Assembly (NCBI GenBank): GCA_022510565.1
Contig: JAFLTE010000002.1
Span: forward strand, 247,928 to 311,927
Reading direction: 5' to 3'
Length of the DNA stretch: 64,000 nt
DNA from: Lachnospiraceae bacterium
GTDB taxonomy: Bacteria; Bacillota; Clostridia; Lachnospirales; Lachnospiraceae
Both the position numbers and the translations under genes were made by a program. Below the pieces are notes generated by a model. The model did not search any database. It saw only the letters and a program-made list of their open reading frames with translations, and was not told where the DNA came from. Each line of letters begins with the position of its first letter. The first letter of the stretch is position 1. Shown here one piece after another: positions 39,614 to 50,245 of the stretch.

Positions 39614-41923
39614 TTATCTCAACTTCCAGATATCCCTATTGTACTCGGCAATCGTTCTGTCGGATGAGAAGAATCCTGCCTTTGCAATATTGACAAGCAT
39701 CATTTTCCGCCACTTCTTCCGGTCCTCATAGTCCGCCATCATCTTGTCTTTGGTTGCAATATAATCCTCCAAATCTAACAGCGTCATAAACCAGTCCTTG
39801 TTCAGCAGTTCATTGTACAATCTCTGCAGATTCTCTTTATGTCCTACCTTCAGTGCCTGTTTGCTGACGATAAAGTCTACCGCCTCTTTGATGACCGGAC
39901 TCTTCTTGTAGTAATCCTTGGATACATAGTCCGCCTTCTCGTAGTGCTTGATGACAGTCTCGGACTTCTCGCCAAAGATATAGATATTGTCATCACCCAC
40001 TAATTCGTGAATCTCTACATTCGCACCATCGGACGTGCCCAGCGTGACAGCACCGTTTAACATAAATTTCATGTTGCCTGTTCCGGATGCCTCTTTAGAC
40101 GCAAGAGAAATCTGCTCGGAGATATCACAAGCGGGAATCATCTTCTCCGCATAAGCCACATTGTAATTCTCCACCATCAGAACCGTCATGTAAGGACTCA
40201 CGTCAGGGTCATTATTGACAATCTCCTGCAACACGAGCAACAGGTGGATGATGTCCTGCGCAATCACATAAGCGGGTGCTGCCTTCGCGCCGAAGATAAA
40301 GGTCATGGGTCTTGCGGGCTTCTTGCCGGCCTTAATCTCCAGATATTTATGAATAATGTAAAGTGCATTCATCTGCTGCCGTTTGTATTCGTGCAGTCTC
40401 TTACTCTGTATGTCAAAGATGGAGTCAGGGTTTAACGTGACACCTTCCACTTCCTTAACATAGGCTGCAAAAGCTTTCTTACGATTCATCTTAATCTCAG
40501 CGATACGATCAAGCACAGCTTCGTCATCGATAAACTCCAGAAGTTTCTCCAGCTTATCCGCATCTTTCTTGTAGCCGTCACCGATTGTCTGCGAAAGGAA
40601 ATCAGCCAGTTCGTGGTTGCAGGACAGGAGCCATCTTCTGAAAGTAATGCCGTTGGTCTTGTTGTTGAACTTCTCCGGATAAATCTTGTAGAACGCATTC
40701 AGCTCCGTATCCTTTAAGATTTCCGTATGAATCGCCGCTACACCGTTTACGGAAAAACCATAGTGAATATCAATGTGCGCCATATGCACTCTCTTATCCT
40801 TATCGATAATCTGCACCTTAGGGTCTTTGTATTTCTTAGCCACCCTCTTATCTAATTCCTTGATAATCGGTACTAGCTGCGGCACAACTTTCTCCAGATA
40901 TTTGAGCGGCCACTTTTCAAGCGCCTCTGCCAGGATCGTATGATTCGTGTATGCGCATGTTTTGCTGACAACCTCGATCGCCTCGTCCATCGAAAATGCC
41001 TTATCATCCACAAGGATCCTGATCAACTCCGGAATGATCATTGTGGGGTGAGTGTCGTTGATCTGGATGACTGCATGATCATACATTCTGCGCAGATCAT
41101 ACTTCTTCTCTTTCATCTCATATAAAATCAACTGTGCCGCATTGCTTACCATGAAATACTGTTGATAAATACGAAGTAGATTTCCTGCCTCGTCAGAGTC
41201 GTCCGGATATAAGAATAAGGTCAGGTTCTTCTCAATATCCTCCTTATCAAAGTCGATTCCTTTCTTGATAAGATCCTCGTCAATGGACTCAAGATCAAAC
41301 AGTCTCAGTTTGTTGACACCATTGCCATATCCAATGACATCAATGTCATAAAGTCTGGAAGTCACCTTTTTCTTTCCGAAAGAAACCTCAAAGGAGATGT
41401 CTGTCTTATTCAACCATGACCGATCCTCAATCCAGTCATTCTTCTCTGCAGTCTGCAATTTATCCTTAAACACCTGCTTGAATAGACCGAAGTGGTAGTT
41501 TAAGCCGATTCCCTCACCGGGAAGTCCCAGTGTTGCGATAGAATCAAGAAAACATGCCGCAAGACGTCCCAGACCCCCGTTGCCGAGCGACGGTTCCGGC
41601 TCAAACTCTTCGATTTCACTCAGTTTTTTCCCATTTTTAGTCAGGATTTCATTCAGTTTGTCATAAACACCTAAATTTATTATGTTGTTGGACAGAAGCT
41701 TGCCAATCAAAAACTCAGCGGAAATATAGTAAATCTTTTTCTCACCCTCAATCCGCTCGGAAACCTGCATCAACTTTTTGGATAACTGCAGCAGACTGTA
41801 GTAGAGTTCTTCGTTGCTGCATTCCGCTATGCTCTTGCCGTAGCCGCTTTGCGTCTCTCCCTCCAGTTCTTTTTCCAGATTCATAACTAATACATCTCTT
41901 TTCAGGTTACTTGCCTGTGCCAT
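39614..41923 (-). CDS. glgP: Glycogen/starch/alpha-glucan phosphorylase
   Basis: [67 protein letters not shown] (PLP site). Confidence 0.96.
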   Translation of the reverse strand: MAQASNLKRDVLVMNLEKELEGETQSGYGKSIAECSNEELYYSLLQLSKKLMQVSERIEGEKKIYYISAEFLIGKLLSNNIINLGVYDKLNEILTKNGKKLSEIEEFEPEPSLGNGGLGRLAACFLDSIATLGLPGEGIGLNYHFGLFKQVFKDKLQTAEKNDWIEDRSWLNKTDISFEVSFGKKKVTSRLYDIDVIGYGNGVNKLRLFDLESIDEDLIKKGIDFDKEDIEKNLTLFLYPDDSDEAGNLLRIYQQYFMVSNAAQLILYEMKEKKYDLRRMYDHAVIQINDTHPTMIIPELIRILVDDKAFSMDEAIEVVSKTCAYTNHTILAEALEKWPLKYLEKVVPQLVPIIKELDKRVAKKYKDPKVQIIDKDKRVHMAHIDIHYGFSVNGVAAIHTEILKDTELNAFYKIYPEKFNNKTNGITFRRWLLSCNHELADFLSQTIGDGYKKDADKLEKLLEFIDDEAVLDRIAEIKMNRKKAFAAYVKEVEGVTLNPDSIFDIQSKRLHEYKRQQMNALYIIHKYLEIKAGKKPARPMTFIFGAKAAPAYVIAQDIIHLLLVLQEIVNNDPDVSPYMTVLMVENYNVAYAEKMIPACDISEQISLASKEASGTGNMKFMLNGAVTLGTSDGANVEIHELVGDDNIYIFGEKSETVIKHYEKADYVSKDYYKKSPVIKEAVDFIVSKQALKVGHKENLQRLYNELLNKDWFMTLLDLEDYIATKDKMMADYEDRKKWRKMMLVNIAKAGFFSSDRTIAEYNRDIWKLR

Positions 41924-41958
41924 AATGTTCCCTCCTATAGATTATGTATATTTTCCTA

Positions 41959-42948
41959 TTAACATATAATATCTAAGTATTTCATCCTTATTAACTGATA
42001 ATCAAGCACAATCTGTTTTCCTTCACCGCCGTCAATTAACCGCTTTAATTCTGTGACTGCCTCGGATGCAATACGCTTGAAATCTTGTCTGACCGTGTTC
42101 ATCTGCTTACCGGCATATCCCATCAATGTAATGCCGTCGAAACCGCATACCGGACGGAAAATGTCCATCTCTATAAGCGCCTTCATCGCTCCTATCGCCA
42201 TCAAGTCGGAGGCGCATACCACGATATCCTTTTTCTTGGCATATTTAAAAGTCAGGTTTCTCGCCTGCAATTCGGAAAAATCACCGTTTCGCACAAGAAG
42301 CGGTAAATTTCTTTCCTCGGCAAGCCGCCTAATGCCATTAAGCCGTTCTTCCGTCACATAACCGTTCTTCTTGCCTGCCAGATAGAGAATGCTCTTGCCC
42401 TTATTTTCTATAAGAGTTTTTTTCGCCACATCGTACTGCGCTTTCTCCTGCGCAATCCAAACGGAAGAAGTATTCTCATTTACAAGCGGCGCATCAACCA
42501 CAACAATCTTAAAAATCTGCGTCTCTATCAGCCTGTGGAGCACCTTGTCCTCCTTGGACATTCCGTAAATAATAAGCCCCGTTATGCTCTGAGACTGCAA
42601 ATAGCGTATCACTTCATCAATGCTTTTATTCTTTAGCATCGAATAAAACACCGTGATAACATCCAGATTCAAGCTCACCGCCTGCCCGATCGTTCCGGCC
42701 ATATACTGCATATTGATTTCGTCTACCGCCTGCGACACGTTATCCAAATTCAGAAGCATAGCCACTCTGCCTGACTGCTTCGACGAAAGTGCCGCTGCCA
42801 CAGAATTGGGGACAAAATTTAAGTCTGCCACCGCCTGATTTACTTTTCTCTTCGTCTCCTCGCTGACATTGGGATAATTATTCAACACCTTAGATACGGT
42901 GGAAATTGCCACACCCGCCTGCTTAGCGACATCTTTAATAGATACCAT
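41959..42948 (-). CDS. LacI-family transcriptional regulator
   Basis: MVSIKDVAKQAGVAISTVSKVLNNYPNVSEETKRKVNQAV HTH; periplasmic-binding-like sensor domain. Confidence 0.95.
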   Translation of the reverse strand: MVSIKDVAKQAGVAISTVSKVLNNYPNVSEETKRKVNQAVADLNFVPNSVAAALSSKQSGRVAMLLNLDNVSQAVDEINMQYMAGTIGQAVSLNLDVITVFYSMLKNKSIDEVIRYLQSQSITGLIIYGMSKEDKVLHRLIETQIFKIVVVDAPLVNENTSSVWIAQEKAQYDVAKKTLIENKGKSILYLAGKKNGYVTEERLNGIRRLAEERNLPLLVRNGDFSELQARNLTFKYAKKKDIVVCASDLMAIGAMKALIEMDIFRPVCGFDGITLMGYAGKQMNTVRQDFKRIASEAVTELKRLIDGGEGKQIVLDYQLIRMKYLDIIC

Positions 42949-42972
42949 ACCATCATCCGTTCTCGGGAAAAT

Positions 42973-43000
42973 GTTGTGTGGAAATCGTTTTCCACACAAC
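42973..43000. promoter_or_regulatory. Candidate LacI-type operator upstream of the LacI-family gene
   Basis: Perfect 12-bp inverted repeat GTTGTGTGGAAA-tcgt-TTTCCACACAAC. Confidence 0.7.
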
Positions 43001-43084
43001 TATCATATACCAATCCGAGTCGTTTGTAAACTTTTCTTTTTATTTTTTTTACTTCTGCAAGTAAACAAGTATGTAACAGAGCTG

Positions 43085-43113
43085 TTGACCACTGTCAGGA
43101 GGCATACTATAAT
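43085..43113 (+). promoter_or_regulatory. Sigma-A promoter of the chromate transporter pair
   Basis: TTGACC, 17 nt, TATAAT; followed by palindrome CGTTAACG. Confidence 0.75.
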
Positions 43114-43149
43114 AATCGTTAACGTTTCACACTAATAAGGAGAATATGT

Positions 43150-43710
43150 ATGAAAAAATTTCCTGAAGCGCTGCAGCTGTTTCTCACATTTCTAAAACTT
43201 GGCTGCTTTACCTTCGGAGGCGGATGGAGCATCGTTGCACAGATGCAAAGAATCTTTGTCGATGAAAAGAAAAGTATAACGGAGGAAGAACTTGTTGATT
43301 TGACAAGCGTTGCCAGAAGTCTTCCCGGAACGATGGTCGGCAATGTTGCCATGCTCTTTGGCTACCGCTCTCTGGGAATCCTCGGTGGTATAGTCTGCAT
43401 TCTGGGCATTATTATACCTCCCATGCTAATGTTATCGGCAATCGCTTTTTTCTACACGGCATTCCGTGACAACACGTGGATTGCCGCGGCCATGAGCGGT
43501 GTAAGAGCCGCTGTTGTTCCGATTATCATAAGCGCTGCTGTGGGAATGGTTAAAGGTTCTTTCAAATATCCTCCTTGCATTCTCGTTATGCTTTTGGCTC
43601 TGGGATTGTATTTGTTTCTACATATGAACTGTGTGTATCTTGTACTCATCGGCGCAGTATGCGGCATTCTCATCTCTGATTTTTATGAAAGAAGAGGTAT
43701 CGAGAAATGA
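43150..43710 (+). CDS. Chromate transporter, short-chain ChrA subunit 1
   Basis: FLTFLKLGCFTFGGGWSIVAQMQRIFVDEKKSITEEELVDL, SLPGTMVGNVAMLFGYR. Confidence 0.92.
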   Translation: MKKFPEALQLFLTFLKLGCFTFGGGWSIVAQMQRIFVDEKKSITEEELVDLTSVARSLPGTMVGNVAMLFGYRSLGILGGIVCILGIIIPPMLMLSAIAFFYTAFRDNTWIAAAMSGVRAAVVPIIISAAVGMVKGSFKYPPCILVMLLALGLYLFLHMNCVYLVLIGAVCGILISDFYERRGIEK

Positions 43711-44246
43711 TTTATCTTCAACTGTTTTGGAGCTTTCTTAAAATCGGATTTACAAGTTTCGGCGGACTTTCCATGATTCCGCTCATCAGCAGCGAGATGC
43801 TTGCCCACAACTGGATGACGGCTGAGGAGGTTTCCGATATCGTGGCGATTGCGGAAATGACACCCGGACCGCTGGGGCTTAACTGTGCAACCTTCGCGGG
43901 CATTCGCACGGCAGGCATCCTTGGGGCTATGGCTGCCAACCTGGGGGTTCTTATGCCCTCTTTTACCCTGTGTCTTATAGCGGCAATCTTTTTCACAAGG
44001 TTTAAAGAAGCCCGACTGATGCAGAACATCATGATAGGGGTCCGCCCCGCATGTCTGGCAATGGTTATAGGAGTGTGCCTCACTCTTGCACCTACCAACT
44101 ATATTGAAAGCGGCGGGATTGCCGTTCCATCGATTATAATTGGAATTTTGGACACCGTATTATTATTAAGATATAAAGTCAGTATTCCTAAAGTCATTCT
44201 GCTAAGTGCAGTACTGGGTCTTTTGGTTCATGGAATAATTGCCTGA
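43707..44246 (+). CDS. Chromate transporter, short-chain ChrA subunit 2
   Basis: FWSFLKIGFTSFGGLSMIPLISSEM, EMTPGPLGLNCATFAGIRTAGILGA. Confidence 0.92.
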   Translation: MIYLQLFWSFLKIGFTSFGGLSMIPLISSEMLAHNWMTAEEVSDIVAIAEMTPGPLGLNCATFAGIRTAGILGAMAANLGVLMPSFTLCLIAAIFFTRFKEARLMQNIMIGVRPACLAMVIGVCLTLAPTNYIESGGIAVPSIIIGILDTVLLLRYKVSIPKVILLSAVLGLLVHGIIA

Positions 44247-44253
44247 CTGTTCG

Positions 44254-45081
44254 CTAGTTTACGTCGTATGATAAGCGCGACAGCCGCATGCAGACCCGTT
44301 CAACCAGCTGCTCTACTGAAATTTCGGGATTTGTGTACAAGTCATTTTCCAAGTTCTCAATAAGCTTAGACAGATATTTGGGTGAATTCCCGCGAGCCAG
44401 AAAATGTCTGTACACCTCCTGTAGGAGACCGTAAGAAATTTTCTCAGGAATAATGCCCTCAATCAGTGCCGGATGACTGAGTTTCAAATTGTCCGTCAAA
44501 TCTTTCATTAAATCCCTGCTTAAAACTTCCCCGTAATTTTCCCTCACAATACGGCCTAATATCTGAATCATATGCTCCAGAACAGCTCCATCCACTTTCG
44601 GAACTCTCTCCCTGTGCAGAACCTTATCGTAGACTTTTACAACAAATTCGTCCGGTTCCAACTTCAAATCGTCCTTCAGTCTGACTACCGGGAGCAGTAT
44701 GCCTTCCCAAGACAGCTGAATACGCAGTTCCGCCACCAATCCCATATAATCATTCTCCAGAAAGATTTGCACTAAATCCTTCCCAAACGAAAGCACCAAC
44801 GGCTCCAAGCAATACCGCAGATTTTTCAAAACCTCCTCCGAATAATTGCCGCTGCCGCTTTTTTCGTCACTCTTGTTCTCCAATCCCAACAATATATCTG
44901 CACTCACATTCAGAGCCTTGCATAATTGAGCGAAAAGGGTAATATCCGGCAGACTCTGGCCTCTTTCCCACTTGGAAATCGCCTGAGGAGTTACTCCCAT
45001 CCGCAAAGCCAGCTCTTCCTGAGTCATATTTGCATTCTGTCGCAGGTTCAAAATGCTTTTTCCAAATTCTTCCATACTCAT
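44254..45081 (-). CDS. XRE-family HTH regulator
   Basis: ILNLRQNANMTQEELALRMGVTPQAISKWERGQSLPDITLFAQLCKALNVSADILLG. Confidence 0.92.
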   Translation of the reverse strand: MSMEEFGKSILNLRQNANMTQEELALRMGVTPQAISKWERGQSLPDITLFAQLCKALNVSADILLGLENKSDEKSGSGNYSEEVLKNLRYCLEPLVLSFGKDLVQIFLENDYMGLVAELRIQLSWEGILLPVVRLKDDLKLEPDEFVVKVYDKVLHRERVPKVDGAVLEHMIQILGRIVRENYGEVLSRDLMKDLTDNLKLSHPALIEGIIPEKISYGLLQEVYRHFLARGNSPKYLSKLIENLENDLYTNPEISVEQLVERVCMRLSRLSYDVN

Positions 45082-45263
45082 TGTAATACATTCTCCTTTC
45101 CAATACATTACGGATTCCTACATTCCACCGAAAGCACTGCTTTCGTTTTTTGTCATGGTAACATTTCCATAATCAAAAGTAAAACAACCTGTAATTGAAC
45201 CTACTCTCAACTTCCGGCAAATTCTTATTGTACAGTAGACGTTATGATATTAAGCCATAGAAA

Positions 45264-45290
45264 AAGGCTGAATCCGTCGGATTCAGCCTT
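45264..45290. terminator. Terminator after phosphofructokinase
   Basis: AAGGCTGAATCCgtcGGATTCAGCCTT. Confidence 0.85.
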
Positions 45291-45304
45291 TGTTATATCA
45301 TGTC

Positions 45305-46531
45305 TTACTTGCGTACCAAGTGTCTCGGCAGACCGTTTACGAAAAGCGGCTGCAACTCGCCCATGATAAGCGGTCTTGCATATTTCTCGTAACCGTCGGT
45401 CAGACCCTTGCCGTCTGCCGTAATCCACTCATCGGGAACGTTTCTCTCAACGTTTGCGATTGCATGGATATCATATGCGCTTGTGCCGCACTGGTAAGGA
45501 GCGTCACCGTTTCTGTCAAGTGTAATCATCATACCGGTCTTGCCATCCTCTGCTGCCATAACCGCATCGTAACCAACCTGGAATGCCTCGTTGATGTCTG
45601 TCAGGGAAGCCAAGTGAGTAGCTGCTCTCTGTAAAGTGGAGAACTCGATTGCACGGGTCTTAAGACCTGTCTCAGCAGCAATCTTGTCTGCCAACATTAC
45701 TGCCGTACCGGACATCTGCTTGTGACCGAATGCGTCTACGGCTACCTCTTTGCCAAGCTCACATACATATCTGCCGTCCGCAACCTTAACGCCCTCGGAT
45801 ACGGCAATAACTACGGAAGACTTTCTTGCTGCCAGATCTTTGACATCCTCAACAAACTTATCAATATCAAAAACTCTCTCAGGGAGATAGATAGCGTCAC
45901 ATCCGCTGCAGTCGTCGCCTTTAGCAAGCGCTGCTGCCGCTGTCAGCCATCCTGCGTTACGTCCCATAATCTCCACGATACAGATAGTGGGCTTCTTCGC
46001 ACCGAAGGACTCGTTATCGCGGATAATCTCTTTCAGAGATGCTGCGATATACTTTGCTGCGGAGCCGTAGCCCGGACAATGGTCTGTCACCGGCAGATCA
46101 TTGTCGATGGTCTTGGGAACACCCATGAATCTCTGCGGTTTATTGTGAGCTGCCGCATAATCGGACAACATTTTAACGGTATCCATGGAGTCGTTACCGC
46201 CTGCATAGAACAGGCACTCAATATCATGCTTCTCCATAATCTCGAATACTTTCTCATATACATCTTCGTGACCTTCGATTTTAGGCATCTTGAAACGACA
46301 GGAGCCTAAGAATGCGGAGGGTGTTCTCTTTAACAATTCGATTCCGGTCTCATCATCCAAATACTCGCCCAAATCGATCATTCTATCCTCTAAAAATCCC
46401 TCGATACCGTGAACCATACCATAAATCTTCTTCACACCCAACTTCTTCGCTGCAGCGTACACACCCGCAACGGAAGAATTGATTACGGCTGTAGGGCCGC
46501 CAGACTGTCCAACAACAATATTTCCTTTCAT
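45305..46531 (-). CDS. 6-phosphofructokinase (ATP- or PPi-dependent)
   Basis: MKGNIVVGQSGGPTAVINSSVAGVYAAAKK, GVPKTIDNDLPVTDHCPGYGSAAKYIA, EIMGRNAGWLTAA. Confidence 0.93.
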   Translation of the reverse strand: MKGNIVVGQSGGPTAVINSSVAGVYAAAKKLGVKKIYGMVHGIEGFLEDRMIDLGEYLDDETGIELLKRTPSAFLGSCRFKMPKIEGHEDVYEKVFEIMEKHDIECLFYAGGNDSMDTVKMLSDYAAAHNKPQRFMGVPKTIDNDLPVTDHCPGYGSAAKYIAASLKEIIRDNESFGAKKPTICIVEIMGRNAGWLTAAAALAKGDDCSGCDAIYLPERVFDIDKFVEDVKDLAARKSSVVIAVSEGVKVADGRYVCELGKEVAVDAFGHKQMSGTAVMLADKIAAETGLKTRAIEFSTLQRAATHLASLTDINEAFQVGYDAVMAAEDGKTGMMITLDRNGDAPYQCGTSAYDIHAIANVERNVPDEWITADGKGLTDGYEKYARPLIMGELQPLFVNGLPRHLVRK

Positions 46532-46745
46532 TGTTATCTCTCCTTTATCTTTTCTTATATTGAATACTTGTCCGTAGTCCACGGACACCAACACGATTAT
46601 ACCAAATAAATCCAGTGAACACAAGGCAAAACAATCACGGAATTTGATTTGAATTTAGTTACGGAAAGTGTTACACTTTTCTATAATATGGCTACCACAA
46701 TTACAATGTTTTATTGTGAGATTTCATGTAGAAAAGAGGGATTAT

Positions 46746-47633
46746 ATGAGCGATTACATTCTAAGCTGTTGTTCCACGGCTGACCTGACAGAAGAACACT
46801 TCCGTGAGAGAAACATCTCCTACATCTGTTTTCACTATGAGTTGGACGGTGTACAGTACATGGACGATTTGGGCAAGTCGATGCCCTTTGATAAGTTCTA
46901 TGCCGCCATGACAAACGGCGCGGACACCAAGACTTCGCAGATAAATGCAGACGAATTCATTGCATATTTTGAGCCGTTTTTAAAGGAAGGGAAAGATATC
47001 CTGCACCTCTCTCTCTCCTCCGGTATCTCCGGTGTGGTAAACTCGGCCATGATTGCTAAAAATATGCTGTCCGAGGAATATCCTGAGCGCAAGATTTATA
47101 TTCTGGATTCCCTTGCGGCATCTTCCGGCTATGGTCTGCTCATGGATAAACTGGCTGACCTGCGGGATGACGGCATGGGTATCGATGAGTTGTATCAGTG
47201 GGCGGAGGAGAATCGCCTTAAGCTGAATCATTGGTTTTTCTCCACGGACCTGACCTTTTACATCAAGGGCGGTCGTGTATCCAAGGCATCCGGCTTTATC
47301 GGCGGTATGCTAAATATCTGTCCTCTTTTAAATGTGGACTATCAGGGCAAATTGATTCCGCGGTATAAGATTCGCACGAAGCGTAAAGTCATTCAGACGG
47401 TGGTAGACAAAATGGAGGAATGTCTGGAGGAAGGCCGTGATTACAGCGGAAAATGCTATATATCACAGTCCGCCTGCTATGAAGATGCAAGAGCGGTGGC
47501 CGACCTGATTGAGGAACGTTTCCCTAATCTGGACGGCAAGGTGCTCATCAACAGTATCGGCACCACCATCGGGGCACACACAGGCCCCGGCACGGTCGCT
47601 GTATTTTTCTGGGGAAAAGAAAGGGTTGACTAA
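46746..47633 (+). CDS. DegV-family fatty-acid-binding protein
   Basis: YILSCCSTADLTEEHF, DTKTSQINADEFIAYFEPFLKEGKDILHLSLSSGISG, GRVSKASGFIGGMLNICPLL. Confidence 0.93.
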   Translation: MSDYILSCCSTADLTEEHFRERNISYICFHYELDGVQYMDDLGKSMPFDKFYAAMTNGADTKTSQINADEFIAYFEPFLKEGKDILHLSLSSGISGVVNSAMIAKNMLSEEYPERKIYILDSLAASSGYGLLMDKLADLRDDGMGIDELYQWAEENRLKLNHWFFSTDLTFYIKGGRVSKASGFIGGMLNICPLLNVDYQGKLIPRYKIRTKRKVIQTVVDKMEECLEEGRDYSGKCYISQSACYEDARAVADLIEERFPNLDGKVLINSIGTTIGAHTGPGTVAVFFWGKERVD

Positions 47634-47647
47634 ATTAGTCAACCCTT
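47621..47647 (+). terminator. Terminator overlapping the degV stop codon
   Basis: AAGGGTTGACTaaattAGTCAACCCTT; the TAA stop lies in the apical part. Confidence 0.7.
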
Positions 47648-47685
47648 AAAATTTTCGTATTCCCTTTCGTGAACGAGCTTGCACG

Positions 47686-48627
47686 CTATATTATCAGGTA
47701 GGCAAAATACGCCGCATAGCACGCCAACATACAAACGCCTCCCAGACGTCCGAGGCGCTTGTTCTTCACAACCAACACCCACAGAAGAACTACCGTTGCG
47801 ATACACACGATACTGTCCACAAAGAAATTGGCCGCATAGGTGACAGGCGTAATCAGAGCGGAAGTACCCACCACAAACAGAATATTGAAAATGTTGCTTC
47901 CTACGATATTGCCCACCGCAATGTCCGCCTTGCCCTTGATTGCTGCCGTCGCACTTGTCACGAGCTCAGGAAGCGATGTGCCGAATGCCACGATGGTAAG
48001 TCCGATCAGTCTCTCGCTCATGCCGAAGATACGTGCCAATGCCGTAGCCGCATCTACCGCCACATCGGAGCCGAGCACAATCATCACGGCACCCACTATA
48101 ATTAACAGAATCATTTTCCAAATCGGCATCGGTTTATCTTCATCCGAAGTCTCCTCCGGAGTATTCTCGCCCTTTTTCGCTATCTGAAGCAGATATACCA
48201 TATATAGGAACATCAACGCCCATAGAATAACCCCATCAAAACGTCCCACCTCATTGTCGGTATAACCGATTCCCATAAGCAGAGCCGATACCAAAATCAC
48301 AAACGGCAGCTCATACCTGACTGTGGAGCGCTGTACCGCAATAGGCGTGATAATTGATGTGACACCCAGAATCAAAAGAACATTCATAATATTGCTTCCT
48401 ACCACATTGCCGATGGTAATCTCCGCGCTTCCTTTCAGTGCCGCAGACACGCTGACCGCCGCCTCCGGCAGGGATGTTCCGATTGCCACAATGGTAAGAC
48501 CTATGACAAGCTGCGGAATTCCGAATTTCTCCGCCACCTTGCTTGCGCCGTCCACGAACCAGTCCGCGCCCTTGACTAAAAGCACAAAGCCGATTGCCAA
48601 TAATACAAGTTGAATTACTACCTCCAT
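47686..48627 (-). CDS. CaCA-family cation antiporter (annotated type: Ca2+/Na+ antiporter, YrbG-like)
   Basis: Two alpha-repeats: VIGLTIVAIGTSLPEAAVSVSAALKGSAEITIGNVVGSNIMN and LIGLTIVAFGTSLPELVTSATAAIKGKADIAVGNIVGSNIFN. Confidence 0.95.
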   Translation of the reverse strand: MEVVIQLVLLAIGFVLLVKGADWFVDGASKVAEKFGIPQLVIGLTIVAIGTSLPEAAVSVSAALKGSAEITIGNVVGSNIMNVLLILGVTSIITPIAVQRSTVRYELPFVILVSALLMGIGYTDNEVGRFDGVILWALMFLYMVYLLQIAKKGENTPEETSDEDKPMPIWKMILLIIVGAVMIVLGSDVAVDAATALARIFGMSERLIGLTIVAFGTSLPELVTSATAAIKGKADIAVGNIVGSNIFNILFVVGTSALITPVTYAANFFVDSIVCIATVVLLWVLVVKNKRLGRLGGVCMLACYAAYFAYLII

Positions 48628-48691
48628 TTTATCCCTCATTTCCGAAGCATAATGCTTCTGTTCATTAAGATACCTGTTGTCCCATTGTAAT

Positions 48692-48811
48692 AAAAAAGAG
48701 ACTTTCGGCATATTTCATGCTAAAAGTCTCGTTCTTTCCGTGTCAGAAAGCGTGTAAACATGACTCTCGTCAGGGTATGTTGCTTACACAGGATAACTAC
48801 TCCCTCTTAAC
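48692..48811 (-). ncRNA. Candidate yybP-ykoY-class (Mn2+) riboswitch with intrinsic terminator
   Basis: Minus strand GTTAAGAGGGAGTAG...GCAACATACCCTGACGAGAGTCA...GGAAAGAACGAGACTTTTAGC, then GAGACTTTTAGCAT/ATGCCGAAAGTCTC hairpin + TTTTTT. P1 (GUUAAGAG/CUUUUAGC) and the terminator are mutually exclusive. Confidence 0.85.
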
Positions 48812-48819
48812 TTGTGACA

Positions 48820-48848
48820 AATTTAACATATGCATTTTCTGTTGTCAA
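48820..48848 (-). promoter_or_regulatory. Promoter of the riboswitch-antiporter transcript
   Basis: Minus strand TTGACA (48848-48843), 17 nt, TAAATT. Confidence 0.6.
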
Positions 48849-48896
48849 GAACATATCTGTATTTTATACATTTTCTTATCATGGAAAAGTGCAAAT

Positions 48897-50234
48897 TCAT
48901 TCGCCGCTTCTCGCTCTGCGCATAATGGGATTGCGCAGTATGCTGATAATCAGCGGAATCACCATAAGTGCCCACACAATGGGCTCCGACAACACCACGC
49001 CCATGTACTGAAGGGACGGCACCAACAGATAGGCGATTGCCACTTTTCCAACCAACTCAATCAGGCTTGAGACAAGAGGCGTTTTGCTGTCCCCAAAGCC
49101 CTGCATGCTGTTTCTCAGAATACAGATAATGGCTGGCAGGAAATAGAACGATGCGTTCACCTTTAAATAAAGTACCGCATTGTCTATAATCTCCGGCTGT
49201 GCACTCGCCGTAATCAGATTAATGAGTACCGGTGACAACGTAAACACCACAAGAAGCACCAACAGATACCAGCCGAAAGAAAACCAAATCGTATCCCGTA
49301 TTCCCTGCCGAATACGCCCGTATTCCTCAGCACCCAGATTCTGCCCGCAATAGGTGGCAAGAGCCGTCCCGAGGACAAAGAATACCATCAGGAACAAAGA
49401 TGTCGCTTTCCTTGCGCCCGTATGAGCCACAATAATGTTCATTCCAAGTGCGTTGATTGCAGTCTGCAAGGCCAGAGATCCCATCAGCACAAAGGATAGC
49501 ATGAAGCCCATAGAAAAGCCTCTCGGCAAAAGTTCCCTGTACATCTCCTTCTTAGGCGCAACATCGGCTGCCTGCAGTCTGATTTGCGGATATTTCTTTC
49601 GCATATAGATAAAACATAATACCGCCGACAACGCCTGAGCCGCCACGGTCGCATAGGCCGCACCCGCCACTCCCATCTGAAGCCGCAGAATAAACAGATA
49701 ATCCAATCCGATATTTAAGAGATTGGAGATCACCAAAAACAAAAGCGGGGTAAAGGAATCGCCTATTGCACGCAGAATGGCTGCACATACATTATAAAGA
49801 GTCGTGGCAATCAAGCCCGCAATGATAATTCTGATATAGGCGGATGCCTCCGGTGCAAGTTCCGCCGAAATATTCAAAAAATCCAGAATCTGAGGAAGAA
49901 AAATCAGGCACCCCACACTGAGCAGCACAGTAAGCGCTGCACTCAATACTACCGTGCCGCCGATAGCCTTCCGCAGACTCCTATCATTCTGCGCACCAAA
50001 GTAAGTAGCTACGATAATACCAAAACCGCAAACTACACCGTTGATAAACTCAATCAGAAGATCACTCAAAGAGGTGGTCGCTCCTACTGCCGCCAGAGAA
50101 GACTCACCCAAGGTACTGCCGATAATCCGTGTATCAATCAGGCTGTAGCCCAACTGGAACAATTGCCCTATGTAAAGTGGTATTGCAAAAAGTAAAATAA
50201 CCTTTAACGGTTTCCCTTGTGTCAGATTTTTCAT
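48897..50234 (-). CDS. MATE-family efflux transporter
   Basis: 12-TM MATE pattern: GKPLKVILLFAIPLYIGQLFQLGYSLIDTRIIGSTLG, CGFGIIVATYFGAQND. Confidence 0.93.
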   Translation of the reverse strand: MKNLTQGKPLKVILLFAIPLYIGQLFQLGYSLIDTRIIGSTLGESSLAAVGATTSLSDLLIEFINGVVCGFGIIVATYFGAQNDRSLRKAIGGTVVLSAALTVLLSVGCLIFLPQILDFLNISAELAPEASAYIRIIIAGLIATTLYNVCAAILRAIGDSFTPLLFLVISNLLNIGLDYLFILRLQMGVAGAAYATVAAQALSAVLCFIYMRKKYPQIRLQAADVAPKKEMYRELLPRGFSMGFMLSFVLMGSLALQTAINALGMNIIVAHTGARKATSLFLMVFFVLGTALATYCGQNLGAEEYGRIRQGIRDTIWFSFGWYLLVLLVVFTLSPVLINLITASAQPEIIDNAVLYLKVNASFYFLPAIICILRNSMQGFGDSKTPLVSSLIELVGKVAIAYLLVPSLQYMGVVLSEPIVWALMVIPLIISILRNPIMRRARSGE

Positions 50235-50245
50235 GCATTCTTCTC

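Noticed and set aside
46668-46745. Longer DegV ORF start at 46668
   Set aside because: MSDYILSCCS at 46746 is the usual DegV N-terminus; the extra residues look like leader sequence.
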